Assembly: GCF_001701025.1 (NCBI RefSeq)
Contig: NZ_CP016793.1
Coordinates: 6,696,001 to 6,760,000 of the forward strand
Length of the DNA stretch: 64,000 nucleotides
Origin: Lentzea guizhouensis
GTDB lineage: Bacteria > Actinomycetota > Actinomycetes > Mycobacteriales > Pseudonocardiaceae
Direction of reading: 5' to 3'
The notes beneath the pieces were generated by a model. That model was not told the DNA's origin. It ran no database searches and was given only the letters and a program-made list of their open reading frames with translations. The translations under genes and the position numbers were made by a program. Of this stretch, positions 26,601 to 37,458 are shown in pieces. Position 1 is the first letter of the stretch. The number at the start of each line of letters is the position of its first letter.

Positions 26601-29600
26601 CGGCGCTCTGGGCGAGCTCGGCCTGGAAGTACAGCCCGCGCTGCAACGGCGACACCGGCGCGGTCCGGCGAGCGGTGGTCGAGGCGTCCGCGATCCGTTC
26701 GAGCGCGAGCAGCCAGCGTGCCGCGATCTCGTCCGACACGTCCTGGGACAGCGCGAACGTGGCCCGCAGACTGCCCGTCGTGGTGTCGACCCAGGTGTTG
26801 ACCTCGACCGCGTACGGGCTGGGCTGCCGGCCCGCGTCGACGTGCAGGGCCTGCGACTCGCTGCCGCGCCCGAGGTAGTTGAACAGCACTTGCGGGCGGG
26901 GCAACGCGGCGAGCACGGGCGCGGTCTGCGGGTTGAGGTACCGGTGTTGGCCGTACTGCACGTGCTGCTGCTCGTCGGGCTGCATGTTCGTCAGCTCGCG
27001 TGCGGCCTCGACGGGGTCGGTGTGCGCGCTCAGCTTGACGGGCGCGATCGAGGTGAACCAGCCGACCGTGCGCGTGTAGTCGTGGTGCTCGCGGACCGGC
27101 ACGCGACCGTGGCGTTCGAGCTCGATGGTGAGGTCCGTGGGGGTGCCTTGGATCTCGGTGAGGGCGGTGCGCAGGGCACCGGCCAGCAGTTCGGTCAGGC
27201 CCAGGCCGAGTGCGGTCGGGGCGGTGTGGACGACGCGGCCGGTGATGTCGGCGGCGAGGTTGACGGTCACCTCGCGGACGTCGCCGACCTGCGAGGTGAG
27301 CGGCGGGGCGTCGAGCGCGTCGATCCAGCGGGGGAGGTCGGTGTTCGCCTGGGCGGTCAGGGTGAGCTCGGCCGCGTAGGTGGCGAACGGCGTGGTGGCC
27401 GGAGCCAGGTCCTCGCCGCGGAGGGCTGCGTTGATGTCGTCGAGGAGGATCATCCAGGAGACCGCGTCCACGGCCAGGTGGTGGACGGCGACGACGAGGG
27501 TTCGGGTGGACTCCAGCCACGCGAACTGGACCATGTCGCCGGCCTCGGGCTTCAGCCACATGACCGCCTGGCGGACTCCCTCCGCCGGGTCGTCCCCGTC
27601 CACGAGCATGATGTTGGCGTCCCGGTGCGGTTCGACGTGCAGCGCCCAGACCCCGTGCTCAATGGCCAGGCGCATGCGCAACGCCGGGTGCGCCGCGATG
27701 ACGGCGACGGCCGCCCGGCCGATGTCCTCCAGCTCGACACCGTCCGGTACCTGCAGCTGCCTGGCCTGCGCGAACCGCTTCAGCTCCCCGCCCAGCTCCC
27801 GCTGCCGCAGCACGATCGGCGTCGGCACGACCGGCCCGTCCACCGCCGTTTCAACGCCACGCGGGGAGCTTTCGTCCGACAGGAGCTGATGCGGGGTCCC
27901 CGCGTGGGAAGCGAGGAGGCGGGGGGTTTTGTGGAGGAAGAGGTCGCGAGGGCTGAGGGAGAAGCCCGCGGCGCGGGCGCGGTTGACCAGGCCGATCGCG
28001 ATGATGCTGTCGCCGCCCGCGACGAAGAAGTCGGTGTCGGCGTCCACGGCAGCACCCGGCAGGACGTCGGCGAAGATCGCGACCAGGGACTCCAGCGCCG
28101 GGGTCTCCCCGGCAGCGACCGCCGGGACGTCCTCGGCCTGGGCCCGCTCCTCCAGGGCCTTGCGGTCCAGCTTGCCGTTCACCGTCAGTGGCAGCGCATC
28201 CAGCAACAGCACCCGCTGCGGCACCATGTGCACCGGCAGCTTCGAGCTCAAGAACTCAGCCACATCGGCAGAAGGCGTGCCGACCACGTGCGCGACCAGG
28301 TGGTCAGCGGAGGAAGCCACCGTCACCGCGATGTCGACCACGCCGGGAACAGCGCGAACCGCCGCCTCGACCTCGCCCAGCTCGATCCGGAACCCCTTGA
28401 GCTGCACCTGGTCGTCGGCGCGGCCGACGAACTCCAGCTCACCGTCGAGGTTTCGCCGCGCCAGGTCACCGGTGTTGTACATCCGCCCGCCACCGAACGG
28501 ATCGGCGACGAACCGGGTCGAGGTCAAACCAGGACGGTTGAGGTAGCCGAGCGACAGCTGGTCGCCGGCCACGTAGATCGCGCCCACCTGACCCGGAGCA
28601 ACCGGGCGCAGCGCGGAGTCGAGCAGGTACGTGCGCAGGCCGGGGATCGGGCCACCGATCGGACTCACGTCACCGGCGGCGAAATCCGCGGCGTCCAGCA
28701 CCCGGTGCGTGACGTGCACGGTCGTCTCGGTGATGCCGTACATGTTGACCAGCTCGGGCCGCTCGGTGCCGTACCGCTCGACCCAGCCGCGCAGCCGGGA
28801 CAGGTCCAGCGCCTCGCCGCCGAAGATCACGCGGCGCAACGCCGGCAGCGGCTCCGACAGCCGGTCCGCCTCGATGAACTGGTAGAACGCCGACGGCGTC
28901 TGGTTGAGCACGGTCACGCCACGCGCGCGGACCAGCCGGTGGAAGTCGACCGGTGAACGGGTCAGGCCGTGGTCGGGGACGAGCAGCTCGCCGCCGTGGA
29001 CCAACGCGCCCCACAGCTCCCAGACCGCGAAGTCGAACGAGTACGAGTGGAACTGCGTCCACACGTCGGAAGGACCGAAGTCCATGTCCGGCTGGGTGTT
29101 CGCGAGCAGCGCCACCACGTTGCGGTGCGACACGACGACGCCCTTGGGCTTGCCGGTCGACCCGGACGTGTAGATCACGTACGCCGGGTTGCCCCAGTCG
29201 AACGACGGCAACGCGCCGTCGCCGGGCACCTCCTCGCCGTAGACGAGGACCCGCGCGGAGACACCGGCAGCGGCCAGCAAGCGTTCGAACCGCTCCCGGT
29301 GCTCCCGCTCCACCAGCACGACCTGCGGCGCGGAGTCGGCGAGCACGTACTCCAGGCGCTCATCGGGGTAGGCGAGGTCCAGCGGCACGTACGCGCCACC
29401 GGCCGACACGATCGCCACCAGCGAGATCACCTGCGGCAACGACCGCGGAATCGCGACGGCGACCCGCTCGTGCGGACCGACGCCCGCGTTGACGAGCGAC
29501 CGTGCCAGCCGGTTCTTGGTGTCGGCCAGCATCCTGTACGTCAAGCCCTCGGAGCTGCCGTCGAGGTGGCACATCGTCACCGCGCGCGCCGACGGATCAC

Positions 29601-32600
29601 GTTGCGCCGCAACGTCGAACAGCTCGGCCAGCGTGGCGGGCCCCACCGGAGCAGCGGCACGGTCCTGCGTCAGCACCGGCGTGACCAGCGACCCGGCCAG
29701 CAGCGAGGACAGCGTCTCGGCGAACGCCTGCAGCAACCGCTCGGCACCCGCCGACCGGACCACCGTCGTGTCGTAGATCAGGTTGAACCGCAACGAACCG
29801 TCGTGGCCGCGCTCGACGACCAGCGTCAGCGGGTAGTGCGGCGCGCCCTCGTTGACGACCTCGGCGATCGTGAACGGACCGCTCAAGGCCGTGACGTCGG
29901 TCGCCACGTCGAACACCACGAGCGTGTCGAACGCCGACCCGTGCTCGGCCTGCCGCCCGATCCGGGTCAGCGACACGTGCTGGTGCGGCAGCACCGCGGT
30001 CTGGTGCTCCCGCACCGACGCCAGCAGATCAGCAGCAGACGACCCGGTGCTCCACCGGGTCCGCACCGGAATGGTGTTGATGAACAGCCCGACCATGTCG
30101 GCGATCCCCGGCACGTCCGCGTCCCGGCCGGACACAGTGGACCCGAACACGACATCGGTGCGGCCCAGCAAGGCACCCAGCGTCACACCCCACGCGCTGT
30201 GCACCGCGACGCTCAGCGACACCCCGGCCGCCCGCACCGACTCGTCCAGGCCGTCGGGGGCGTCGAGCACCACGTCGTCGAACCGCTCGGACGGCGTGTG
30301 CCCCTCGGCCACGAACGACGGCCCCGGCAGCCCGGCCAGCTCAGCCGCCCACACCCGGTCGCTCTCGGCCGCGTCACTCGTGACCAGCCAGCGCACGTAG
30401 TCGGCGTAGCTGCCCCGCACGTGCACCGACCCCGGCGCCTCGTACTCGGCGAGCAGCGCGCGCAGCATCGGTGGCACCGACCAGCCGTCGGCGATGATGT
30501 GGTGCACCGTCTGCACCAGCACGTACCGGCCCGGCGCGGTGCGGATCAGCGTGAACCGCATCAACGGCCCGCGGGCGAGGTCGAACCCGGCCACCCGGTC
30601 CCGTTCGGCGAAGGCCGCGATCTCCTCGCCGGTCATCCCCTGACCGTCCACAGTGGAGAACTCCGGCCGCACGCCGGACTCCAGCACCGACACCACCCTG
30701 CCGTCGGGCAGCCCGACGAACCGCGCGGCGAGGTTCGGGAACAGCTCCAGCACCCGTGCGGCGGCGGCCTCCAGCCGGGAGGCGTCCACCGCGCCGGTCA
30801 ACGTCAGCAGCTGCTGCTCGACGTACCGGTGCGACGACTCGTCGTCGAAGATCGAGTGGAAGTACAGGCCCTCCTGCAACGGCGTCATCGGCAGGACGTC
30901 GCGCAACGCCGGGCTGTCCACCGCGTCGACGTCCGCCTGGCTCAGCGGCAGCAGGCCGAAGTCGCCGGGGGAGTGGCCGCCCTCGGTCAACGCGGCCAGC
31001 GCTTCCAACGTCTCGGTGAAGTACCCGCCGATCCGCTCCACGTCGGCGTCGGTGAACACCCCGGCAGGCCACGAGATCACGGTGACGAGCTCCAGCTCGC
31101 CGTCCGCACCCGGTTCGGCGCTGGCGTTGAACTCCAACGCGCGCGGCAGCCGCATCTCCGGATCGCGCTTCTCGCCCAGCTGACCGGCGTTCTCCGCCAG
31201 CTGCCAGTCACCGCTCGCGCCACCGGCGAACCGGCCGAGGTAGTTGAACAGCACCTGCGGCCGCGGGCCACCGAGCTCGTGGTCGCCCAGGTACCTCAGC
31301 GCGCCGTAGGAGACACCGCCGCTCGGCACCCGAGCGAGGTCTTCCTTGACCCGCTTCACCGCGGCGGGCAGGTCGTCGACCGTGCCGGGGTCGACCACCA
31401 CCGGGAACAGCGTCGTGAACCAGCCGACCGTGCGCGACAGGTCCGGGTCGAGCGGCACGAACCGGCCCTCGCGGCCGTGGCCCTCCAGCTCGACGTGCGC
31501 GAACGTCTGGTCCTGGCCGTTGTCCCGGCGCCACCGGGCGAGCGCGACCGCGAGACCGGTCAGCAGCACGTCGTTCACCTTGGCGTGGAACAACGCCGGC
31601 ACGTCACCCAGCAGCGCGGCGGTCGCCGCCGAACCGACCGTGACCGTCCGGACCTGCTCAACGGCAACAACGTCGTCATCGGTCAGCTCACGCCGGCCGA
31701 GCAACGCGTCCACGCCCGGCAGCGGCTGCCGGTAGTGCTCCAGGTCCGCCGAGAAGTCCGCCTGCTCCAGCAGCTGCGTCCAGCGCCGGAACGACGTCCC
31801 GACCGGCGGCAGCTCGACCGGCTCCCCGGACGACACCTGCCGCCACGCCAGCGCCAGGTCGTCGAACAGGATCCGCCACGACACCCCGTCGACGACGACG
31901 TGGTGGATCACGATCACCAGCTGGCGGGCGGCGGAACGCCACACCGCCCGCAGCATGATCCCGGCGTCCGGGTTCAGCCCCTCGGTCGCCGCGGCCACGC
32001 ACTCCTCCAGCTCGGCGCCGCTCTCCTCCCACAGCGCCGCACCGGTCTCCGGGATGTCGAACGACCACCGCGTGCCGCGCACCAGCTTGGCGCGCAACAT
32101 GTCGTGCCGGTCGACGACCGCGTCGAGGATCTGCGTCAGCGCGGACGCGGTCAGCCCAGCCGGGGTGTTGAGCACGACCGACTGCACGAACCCGTCGACC
32201 GCGTCCGTGGTCTCGCCGAGCCACTGCACGATCGGCAGACCCGCCACCGGGCCGACCGGAACGTCGTCGTGGTCGACCACCGCGCCACCCTCACGCGTGG
32301 CGACGGCGGCCAACGCGCGCGGCGTGCGGTTGACGAAGATCTGGGTGGCCGTGACGAACACACCCCGCGCCCGCAGCGCGCTCAGCAGTGAGATCGCGAG
32401 GATGCTGTCGCCGCCGAGCTCGAAGAAGTCCTGGTCGGCGCCCACGGCGTCGAGCCCCAGCACCGACGCCACCGCCGCGCAGATCACGGCCTCGTCGTCG
32501 TTCGCGGCCGCGGTCACCGGGCCGGTCTCGACCACGGGGTCCGGCAGCGCGCGCCGGTCGAGCTTCCCGTTGGGGGTCAACGGGAACTCGCTCATCACGA

Positions 32601-34443
32601 CGATGTGGGCCGGCACCATGTACTCGACCATGTGCTCGATCGCCCACTGCTTCACCGCGTCGGCCGACAGGCCCTCCACGGCCGGGATCACGTACCCGAC
32701 GAGGTAGTTGCCGCCCGCAGAGTTCTTCTTCACCACGACGCACGTGTGCCGGACCTGCGGGTGTTCGGCGAGCGCGACCTCGACGTCCTCCAGCTCCAGC
32801 CGCATGCCGCGGATCTTGACCTGGTTGTCGACGCGACCGAGGAAGTCGAGCGACCCGTCGGCGGCGAAGCGCGCCAGGTCACCGGTCCGGTACAGCCGCG
32901 AGCCGTCGGTGCCGAACGGGTTCGCCACGAACCGGGAGGCGGTCAGCCCCGGCGCGTTGACGTAACCGCGGCCCAGCAGGAACCCGCCGAGGTAGAGCTC
33001 GCCTCCTACGCCGACCGGGCACGGCCGCAGCTCGTCGTCCAGCACGTACAGGTCGGTGTTCGGGTTGGCCTTGCCGATCGACGTGGACAGCCGCTCGGCC
33101 TCGCCGCGGTAGATCACGTGCGAGACGCCGATCGTGGCTTCGGCGGGCCCGTAGCCGTGGTACATCGGGATGTCGAGCTGGGTGCGGAACCGCTCGTACA
33201 GCTCGGGGGTGAGAACCTCGCCGCCGCACCACACGTGCCGCAGGCTGTCCAGCTCGCCGTCGCCCGCGATGGTCAGCAGCACGTCCAGCATCGACGACAC
33301 CAGGTACACGAACGTCACCCGGTGCCGGTCGATCGTCTGCAGCAGGTGGTGCGGGTCGCGCTCGCCGCCGGAGCGCACCACGACGGTCCGCCCGCCGCAC
33401 ACCAGCGGCAGGAAGATCTCGTTGATCGAGATGTCGAACGACAGCGGCGCCTTGAACAGCGACGCGTCGGAGTGTCCGAAGTGGAGGATCTGGTGCACCT
33501 GCCACAGCAGCCGCTCGCTGATGGCCTCGTGCCGGATCATCGCGCCCTTGGGGCGACCGGTGGAGCCGGACGTGAACATCACGTACGCGAGCTGCGGGCC
33601 GAGGATCGTGACGTCGGTGGGGTCGGCCGGGTAGCCCGAGAAGTCCCAGTCGTCGAGCGACACGCGAACCGCCTCCGGCTCGCCCTCCTGGCCGGAGCCG
33701 AGCAGGAGGACGACCCGGGCGTCGGTGACCACCGACTCGCGCCGGGCGGCCGGCCACTGCGGGTCCAGCGGCACGAACGCGCCACCGGCCTGCAGCACGG
33801 CGAGCAGGCCGACGACCATCTCGGCCGAGCGGTCCAGCGAGATGCCGACGACCTGTTCCGGCTGCACACCGCGGTCGAGCAGGTGCCGGGCCAGCTGGTT
33901 GGAGTGCGCCAGCACCTGGCCGTAGGTGAACGCGCGGTCGCCGTCGTTGATCGCGACGGCGTCGGGGCGTTCGGCGGCCTGCGCGCGGAACAGTTCCACG
34001 ATGCTCGGCCGGTCGCGCGGGAAGTCGTTGTCGTTCCACCGGGCGAGCTGCGCGAGGCGTTCGTCGAGGGTCTGCGCGGTCATCGTGCCGATCGCCCGGT
34101 TGGGGAACTCGGCCAGGTCGTCCAGCACCCGCTGGGCCTCGTCGACCGCCACGCCCTCCGGCAGCGAGATCACCCAGCCGCCGGGACGCTCGGTGACGTT
34201 CCACCTTCCGGCGTCTTCTCCCTTGTCCGCCCACACGAGAAGATCGCCGAAGAGGGTGGCGGGGGTGAGGTCCACGCCCTCGGCCCGAGTACCGGGGTTC
34301 GCCCAGTGGTTCAGCGCGACGGCTGCGGCGACGGCGACGGTCCGCTGCGGGTACTCACCGGCACGGCGCCGAACGGAGGCAATCCGGGCGGTCGAAAGAA
34401 GTACGTCACGGTCGGCCATCAGTTCCATCGACGACTCAGCCAT
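23611..34443 (-). CDS. cchH: trimodular coelichelin-type siderophore NRPS
   Basis: The 3610-residue protein has, in order: A1 (about 145-640), T1 (650-720), E1 (730-1175), C2 (1180-1600), A2 (1605-2100), T2 (2110-2180), E2 (2205-2590), C3 (2595-3015), A3 (3025-3510), T3 (3530-3605), and no thioesterase. The specificity residues I read are DINYWGGIGK, DFWNIGMVHK and DMENLGLINK, which are those I know for formyl-hydroxyornithine, Thr and hydroxyornithine in coelichelin CchH. The carriers before E domains have GGDS and the last has GGHS, as expected. C2 has HHIIADG; C3 has HLLLWDG, so its second His is Leu. CchH makes a tetrapeptide from three modules by reusing one. ATG 34443 follows AGGGG and a strong iron box. 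Confidence 0.96.
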   Translation of the reverse strand: MAESSMELMADRDVLLSTARIASVRRRAGEYPQRTVAVAAAVALNHWANPGTRAEGVDLTPATLFGDLLVWADKGEDAGRWNVTERPGGWVISLPEGVAVDEAQRVLDDLAEFPNRAIGTMTAQTLDERLAQLARWNDNDFPRDRPSIVELFRAQAAERPDAVAINDGDRAFTYGQVLAHSNQLARHLLDRGVQPEQVVGISLDRSAEMVVGLLAVLQAGGAFVPLDPQWPAARRESVVTDARVVLLLGSGQEGEPEAVRVSLDDWDFSGYPADPTDVTILGPQLAYVMFTSGSTGRPKGAMIRHEAISERLLWQVHQILHFGHSDASLFKAPLSFDISINEIFLPLVCGGRTVVVRSGGERDPHHLLQTIDRHRVTFVYLVSSMLDVLLTIAGDGELDSLRHVWCGGEVLTPELYERFRTQLDIPMYHGYGPAEATIGVSHVIYRGEAERLSTSIGKANPNTDLYVLDDELRPCPVGVGGELYLGGFLLGRGYVNAPGLTASRFVANPFGTDGSRLYRTGDLARFAADGSLDFLGRVDNQVKIRGMRLELEDVEVALAEHPQVRHTCVVVKKNSAGGNYLVGYVIPAVEGLSADAVKQWAIEHMVEYMVPAHIVVMSEFPLTPNGKLDRRALPDPVVETGPVTAAANDDEAVICAAVASVLGLDAVGADQDFFELGGDSILAISLLSALRARGVFVTATQIFVNRTPRALAAVATREGGAVVDHDDVPVGPVAGLPIVQWLGETTDAVDGFVQSVVLNTPAGLTASALTQILDAVVDRHDMLRAKLVRGTRWSFDIPETGAALWEESGAELEECVAAATEGLNPDAGIMLRAVWRSAARQLVIVIHHVVVDGVSWRILFDDLALAWRQVSSGEPVELPPVGTSFRRWTQLLEQADFSADLEHYRQPLPGVDALLGRRELTDDDVVAVEQVRTVTVGSAATAALLGDVPALFHAKVNDVLLTGLAVALARWRRDNGQDQTFAHVELEGHGREGRFVPLDPDLSRTVGWFTTLFPVVVDPGTVDDLPAAVKRVKEDLARVPSGGVSYGALRYLGDHELGGPRPQVLFNYLGRFAGGASGDWQLAENAGQLGEKRDPEMRLPRALEFNASAEPGADGELELVTVISWPAGVFTDADVERIGGYFTETLEALAALTEGGHSPGDFGLLPLSQADVDAVDSPALRDVLPMTPLQEGLYFHSIFDDESSHRYVEQQLLTLTGAVDASRLEAAAARVLELFPNLAARFVGLPDGRVVSVLESGVRPEFSTVDGQGMTGEEIAAFAERDRVAGFDLARGPLMRFTLIRTAPGRYVLVQTVHHIIADGWSVPPMLRALLAEYEAPGSVHVRGSYADYVRWLVTSDAAESDRVWAAELAGLPGPSFVAEGHTPSERFDDVVLDAPDGLDESVRAAGVSLSVAVHSAWGVTLGALLGRTDVVFGSTVSGRDADVPGIADMVGLFINTIPVRTRWSTGSSAADLLASVREHQTAVLPHQHVSLTRIGRQAEHGSAFDTLVVFDVATDVTALSGPFTIAEVVNEGAPHYPLTLVVERGHDGSLRFNLIYDTTVVRSAGAERLLQAFAETLSSLLAGSLVTPVLTQDRAAAPVGPATLAELFDVAAQRDPSARAVTMCHLDGSSEGLTYRMLADTKNRLARSLVNAGVGPHERVAVAIPRSLPQVISLVAIVSAGGAYVPLDLAYPDERLEYVLADSAPQVVLVEREHRERFERLLAAAGVSARVLVYGEEVPGDGALPSFDWGNPAYVIYTSGSTGKPKGVVVSHRNVVALLANTQPDMDFGPSDVWTQFHSYSFDFAVWELWGALVHGGELLVPDHGLTRSPVDFHRLVRARGVTVLNQTPSAFYQFIEADRLSEPLPALRRVIFGGEALDLSRLRGWVERYGTERPELVNMYGITETTVHVTHRVLDAADFAAGDVSPIGGPIPGLRTYLLDSALRPVAPGQVGAIYVAGDQLSLGYLNRPGLTSTRFVADPFGGGRMYNTGDLARRNLDGELEFVGRADDQVQLKGFRIELGEVEAAVRAVPGVVDIAVTVASSADHLVAHVVGTPSADVAEFLSSKLPVHMVPQRVLLLDALPLTVNGKLDRKALEERAQAEDVPAVAAGETPALESLVAIFADVLPGAAVDADTDFFVAGGDSIIAIGLVNRARAAGFSLSPRDLFLHKTPRLLASHAGTPHQLLSDESSPRGVETAVDGPVVPTPIVLRQRELGGELKRFAQARQLQVPDGVELEDIGRAAVAVIAAHPALRMRLAIEHGVWALHVEPHRDANIMLVDGDDPAEGVRQAVMWLKPEAGDMVQFAWLESTRTLVVAVHHLAVDAVSWMILLDDINAALRGEDLAPATTPFATYAAELTLTAQANTDLPRWIDALDAPPLTSQVGDVREVTVNLAADITGRVVHTAPTALGLGLTELLAGALRTALTEIQGTPTDLTIELERHGRVPVREHHDYTRTVGWFTSIAPVKLSAHTDPVEAARELTNMQPDEQQHVQYGQHRYLNPQTAPVLAALPRPQVLFNYLGRGSESQALHVDAGRQPSPYAVEVNTWVDTTTGSLRATFALSQDVSDEIAARWLLALERIADASTTARRTAPVSPLQRGLYFQAELAQSAGHYVAQSCFTFRHRLDSGALQKAMAHVIAKHPVVGAGFEDEDGEPVQVLAPGRQVEVRTVDVLNQDAVESLRTEDRGTGFDLENPPLVRLTVLRLPDGRDALLFSYHLLLWDGWSREIVLRDLFDAYRAFVHNEPVDSSPATPSFESYTRALQAKDAQAAHRFWAGYLADLPGATLLSDGSTSDSLPTKIVRTLDVETSERVRDAARRHGVTLNSVVTGALGLLLGSETGRGDAVFGVTVSGREEEGTDGIVGVLLNTVPMRVSAQPHDTAATFLRNVQSRRVDAMDHEHVGLGEIQRASGQDQLFDNLFVLQNFLDDSTFDEFNRTNGIIEHESEDSTHYPFTWVVTPGRQLTVKLEYRPEVTDPARAQRLFDEYLRIIDELAQADGPVGAVRGTGPQPELQPANDFGNQTVVDLFDVAADRNPDRIALVSHGNKMTFAELRDRSRHLAGVLSQRGIGVETSVAIAVPRSLDWVVALFGILRCGAAYVPLELDHPDERIAAIVEDAQPALIITTSAVAPRLNGNLFTLDEPWPAAEPVITFAPDDPDRLKHAAYTIYTSGSTGKPKGVVTEYAGLTNMLVNHQRRIFEPVLAEHGHRMFRIAHTVSFAFDMSWEELLWLADGHEVHICDEELRRDATGLVEYCLEHEVDVINVTPTYAQQLVAEGLLNGEHHKPALVLLGGEAVTPTLWQLLADTPGTVGYNLYGPTEYTINTLGVGTFDCVDPVVGVAIDNTDVYVLDPWLRHVPDGVAGELYVSGVGIARGYLGQPGQSAERFVACPWVPGERMYRTGDLVIRRPDGNLLYLGRTDKQVKIRGHRVELGEVEARFAAHPDVRFVAAVAQSDPQVDGAYRLAAYLVLTDGADIPSVAAAVGAGLPDYLRPSHYAQVDAIPLTVNGKADTSALPEARPLGTLMTKVEQRELTETETLVREMFAEALDLDEDEVGMASGFTDLGGHSMLAVRLAGLLRREFGPIITIRDLLALSTPEAIAQHLDEH

Positions 34444-34457
34444 CCCCTCATCTCGGT

Positions 34458-34476
34458 GAAGGTGAGCCTAACCTAA
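34458..34476 (-). promoter_or_regulatory. iron box before the NRPS gene
   Basis: On the minus strand this is TTAGGTTAGGCTCACCTTC, 17 of 19 identical to the DmdR/IdeR consensus TTAGGTTAGGCTCACCTAA. It lies 15 bases upstream of the NRPS ATG and contains the TAG stop of the upstream exporter gene. Expected effect: iron-loaded repressor blocks transcription of the NRPS, exporter and esterase genes. Confidence 0.85.
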
Positions 34477-36269
34477 GTGTTTGTGGAGCCGAGTCGCCAA
34501 GCGGCCCAAAGCCTGGCGTAACGCCCGTCACGCGCGACCAGCTCGTCGTGGGTGCCCTGCTCCACGACCTGGCCGGCGTCGAGCACCGCGATCCGGTCCG
34601 CCGCCACGGCCTGGGTGAGCCGGTGGGCGACCAGCAACGTCGTCCGGCCCCGGCAGGCCGCCAGCGCGGCCTTCTCCAGCTGCGCGGCGCCCTGGCTGCC
34701 CGCCTCCGCGGTCGACTCGTCCAGCACGACGACGGGGGAGCGGCCCAGCACCAGCCTGGCCAGCGCGATCTGGGCCACCTTGGTCACGTCGAGGCGTTCG
34801 CCGCCTTCACCGACGTCGGTCCGCAGTCCGTCGGGCAGCGCCTCGACCCACCCCGCGGCCCCCACGGTCCGCAGTGCGTCCATCAAGTCCTCGTCCGACG
34901 CCTCAGGAGCGGCCAGGCGGAGGTCCTCCGCGAGCGGCCCGGCGAAGACGTGCGCCTCCTGGGTCAGGATGCTCACCAACGCCCGCGCGCCCGCCTCGTC
35001 GACGTCCGCGAGGTCGGTGTCGCCGATGTGCACCGAGCCGGTCAGCGGAGTTCCCGTCCCGGCGACAAGAGCGGCCAGCGTCGTCTTCCCCGCACCCGTC
35101 GCGCCGACGAGCGCCAGCGACGTGCCGGCGGGGATCTCCAGGTCGACGTCCTGCAGCACCAGGTGGTCGGATTCGGGGTACTGGAAGGAAAGTCCGCGCA
35201 CCGAGACCGGCAGCGGCGCGGCGTTCACGTCCACGGCCGCCGCGCTGCGCACGAGCTTGTCGCCGTCGGACTCGGACAGCACGCCGACCAGCCGGGTCAG
35301 GCCCGCGCCGGACTTCTGCGCCTCGTCGAAGAACGCCATGATCAGCCCGAGCGGGTTGAACAACCGGTGGAACAGCAACGCGGCCACGGACACCTGGCCC
35401 AGCGACGACTGCCCGCCGGTGACGAGGAGGTAGCCGACCACGATGATCAGGCCGAGGCCGATGAACTCGGCGCGGTTCTCCCGGCCGATGAACCGGCCGA
35501 AGAACCGGAAGACCTCGATGCCGATGTTGCGCACCCGCCACGACTCGGCGGTCACCCGGTCGCGGAACACGCCTTCCAGCCGGTACGCGCGCACGGTGTC
35601 GATGCCGTCGAGGCCGCTGATCAACGCCTGCGCGCGGTCGGCCTGCGCCTCGGAGCGGGCACGGTAGAGAGGTTGCGAGCGCGGCAGGTACCAGCGCAGC
35701 GCCCACCAGTAGGCGGGCAACGCCATCGCGCCGGCGATCCCGAGCCGCCAGTCCAGGCCGAACATGCCGGCCGTGGCGATCACGACCAGCACGGCCGCGG
35801 AGAAGATCGTCGGGATCGCGGTGCGGAAACCCTTGGAGATGACGGCGACGTCGTCGCCCACGCGGGACAGCACGTCACCGCGGCCGACCTGTTCGATTCG
35901 TGCGCTCGGCATCCCCAGCACGGCCCGGACGGCACCTTCGCGGAGCCTCGCGAGCATGTCCGCGCCGACCCGGCCGACCAGGTAGGTCGACACCGCCGTC
36001 ATGACCGCGCCCCCGAGCGCGGCCACGACCGTGGCGATGCCGACCGACCAGAGCATCGTCGCCGGGCGCTTCTCGACGAACCCGTCCACGACGGTGCCGA
36101 GCAGGAACACCGGCACGACCTGCAGCACGGCCCCGGCCACCGTCGCCAGCACGGTGGCGACCGGCAGCAGCGGGGCGGTGCGGCAGTGGTCGCGCACCCA
36201 GCGCAGGGCCTCCCGCCCGGTCGCCGTGCGCAGGATGGTCACGGGCGCGGACGACACGGCGGTGCTCAC
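34473..36269 (-). CDS. cchG: siderophore ABC exporter half with intact P-loop (CchG-like)
   Basis: The 598-residue protein has six membrane segments (first about residues 30-75, PVATVLATVAGAVLQVVPVFLL) and an ATPase domain with intact Walker A VGATGAGKTTLAALVAG (about 390) and Walker B VVVLDEST (about 511), plus the switch His in VAHRLTQAV. The signature region reads ERLDVTKVAQIALARL, with no LSGGQ. It thus has what the other exporter half lacks. GTG 36269 begins STAVSSAPVTILR; the longer upstream frame is basic and low in complexity. It lies between the binding-protein and NRPS genes, as cchG does in Streptomyces. Confidence 0.88.
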   Translation of the reverse strand: MSTAVSSAPVTILRTATGREALRWVRDHCRTAPLLPVATVLATVAGAVLQVVPVFLLGTVVDGFVEKRPATMLWSVGIATVVAALGGAVMTAVSTYLVGRVGADMLARLREGAVRAVLGMPSARIEQVGRGDVLSRVGDDVAVISKGFRTAIPTIFSAAVLVVIATAGMFGLDWRLGIAGAMALPAYWWALRWYLPRSQPLYRARSEAQADRAQALISGLDGIDTVRAYRLEGVFRDRVTAESWRVRNIGIEVFRFFGRFIGRENRAEFIGLGLIIVVGYLLVTGGQSSLGQVSVAALLFHRLFNPLGLIMAFFDEAQKSGAGLTRLVGVLSESDGDKLVRSAAAVDVNAAPLPVSVRGLSFQYPESDHLVLQDVDLEIPAGTSLALVGATGAGKTTLAALVAGTGTPLTGSVHIGDTDLADVDEAGARALVSILTQEAHVFAGPLAEDLRLAAPEASDEDLMDALRTVGAAGWVEALPDGLRTDVGEGGERLDVTKVAQIALARLVLGRSPVVVLDESTAEAGSQGAAQLEKAALAACRGRTTLLVAHRLTQAVAADRIAVLDAGQVVEQGTHDELVARDGRYARLWAAWRLGSTNT

Positions 36270-36330
36270 GGGAGAGAGGCCTTTCGCGGGGGTTGAGCAG
36301 GTGGTGCTGTGCCAGGACTGCTCGCCAGGA

Positions 36331-37374
36331 CTACTTGGCGGCCTTGGCGATCTCGTCGATCGCGTACGGCAGCGAGGCGAGCGTCGCCTGCGAGACCGCG
36401 GCACCGATCGCCGGGCCCTCGCTGTCGAGCAGCCAGGACACCTTGCCGTTCTTGACCGCCGGCAGGTTCGCGAAGAGCTCGAACGCCTTCAGCTTGTCCG
36501 CGTCCGCCTTGTCCGCGATCACGAAGATGCGGTCGACGTTCATCACGTCGATGCGCTCGGGGGACAGCGTGGTGTAGAACTTGCCGCCCGCGATCTCGTC
36601 GACCTTCGTGTTGCCCTTGAAGCCGATGCCGGTGACGAGCTGGCTGCGCACGTCGGTCGTGGCGAACGGCGCGACGGCGTCCTTGTACCAGGAGGTGACG
36701 ACCGCGGTCTGGTTCGCCCAGTCCGGGTTGGCCTTCTTGATCTCGGCCATCTTGTCGTCGATGGACTTGATGATCTTCTCACCCTCGGCCTGCTTGCCCA
36801 GGGCCTTCGCGATCTGCAGCGTGGTGTCCTGCCACTTGCCGCTGAACGCCTCCTTCTCGCCCTTGGGACGGGCGACCACCGGAGCGATCTTGGTGAGCTT
36901 GTCGTACCAGGCCTGGTCGGCCTCGGAGTAGACCGCGACGATCAGGTCGGGGCGAAGCTGCGCGATCTTCTCGTAGTTGGGCTCGGTGTCGCCGTTCTTC
37001 ATGACGACCTCGGGCTTGGTGGAGCCCCACTTGTCCTTCACCCACGGCCACTGGGTGTTGATGTCGGGGCTGGTGCCCTCGGGGTTCGGGTACTGGTCGA
37101 CCATGCCGACCGGCACGGTGCCCAGCGCGAGCATCGTCTGCTCGTCGGTGTAGCCGAGGGAGACGACCCGCTTCGGGGCCTCCTTGATCTCGGTCGTGCC
37201 GAAGAAGTGCTCGACCTTCGTGGGGAACGTGCCGCCGCTCGCGTTGGTGTTGCCCTCGGGGGTCGACGCCGGCTGGGAAGAGCCGCACCCGGCGAGCACG
37301 CTCGCGCCCACGACCACTGCCGCGGCTGCTGCGGTCACTCGCTTCCAGGTCATGGCTGTTCTCGCACGGTTCAT
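36331..37374 (-). CDS. cchF: iron-siderophore-binding lipoprotein (CchF-like)
   Basis: The 347-residue protein has a long lipoprotein signal (VVVGASVLAGCGSSQ, cysteine near residue 30) and a FepB/FhuD-type fold: APKRVVSLGYTDEQTMLALGTVPVGMVDQYPNP, RPDLIVAVYSEADQAW, and a C-terminal lobe with DVMNVDRIFVIADKAD. It would capture the ferric hydroxamate outside the membrane and pass it to the two permeases. An alternative ATG seven codons in (TWKRVTAA) would give a shorter signal. Two iron boxes lie in the spacer upstream. Confidence 0.92.
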   Translation of the reverse strand: MNRARTAMTWKRVTAAAAAVVVGASVLAGCGSSQPASTPEGNTNASGGTFPTKVEHFFGTTEIKEAPKRVVSLGYTDEQTMLALGTVPVGMVDQYPNPEGTSPDINTQWPWVKDKWGSTKPEVVMKNGDTEPNYEKIAQLRPDLIVAVYSEADQAWYDKLTKIAPVVARPKGEKEAFSGKWQDTTLQIAKALGKQAEGEKIIKSIDDKMAEIKKANPDWANQTAVVTSWYKDAVAPFATTDVRSQLVTGIGFKGNTKVDEIAGGKFYTTLSPERIDVMNVDRIFVIADKADADKLKAFELFANLPAVKNGKVSWLLDSEGPAIGAAVSQATLASLPYAIDEIAKAAK

Positions 37375-37412
37375 TCGGCACCTCGTTCTTCGCTGCCCAC
37401 GCGGCGGGGGAA

Positions 37413-37431
37413 TTAGGACAGCCGAACCTTA
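37413..37431 (-). promoter_or_regulatory. iron box before the binding-lipoprotein gene
   Basis: Minus strand TAAGGTTCGGCTGTCCTAA, 15 of 19 to the iron-box consensus. It is centred about 48 bases upstream of the lipoprotein start in a 75-base spacer. Together with the box at 37440-37458 it suggests a separate iron-regulated promoter for the binding protein. Confidence 0.65.
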
Positions 37432-37439
37432 TCACCCAG

Positions 37440-37458
37440 TTAGGGCAGGCTAACCTCG
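37440..37458. promoter_or_regulatory. second iron box overlapping the ATPase stop codon
   Basis: Plus-strand TTAGGGCAGGCTAACCTCG matches the iron-box consensus at 14 of 19 positions and is nearly palindromic in its centre. The TAG stop of the siderophore-import ATPase gene (37452-37450) lies inside it. Nine bases separate it from the first box. Confidence 0.55.

Noticed and set aside
27450..27520. Loss of the Gly in HHxxxDG (HHLAVDA) of the second E domain as a sign of inactivity
   Set aside because: The His pair and Asp are kept, the conserved Glu of the E domain is present in LERHG, and coelichelin chemistry needs this epimerase.
25258..28956. A 1232-codon open frame on the plus strand, antisense to the NRPS gene
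   Set aside because: Its codons are the antisense of conserved NRPS motifs, its residues are Arg/Val/Gln/His-rich without any domain, and several other such long frames (for example 28969-32391) occur for the same reason in GC-rich DNA.
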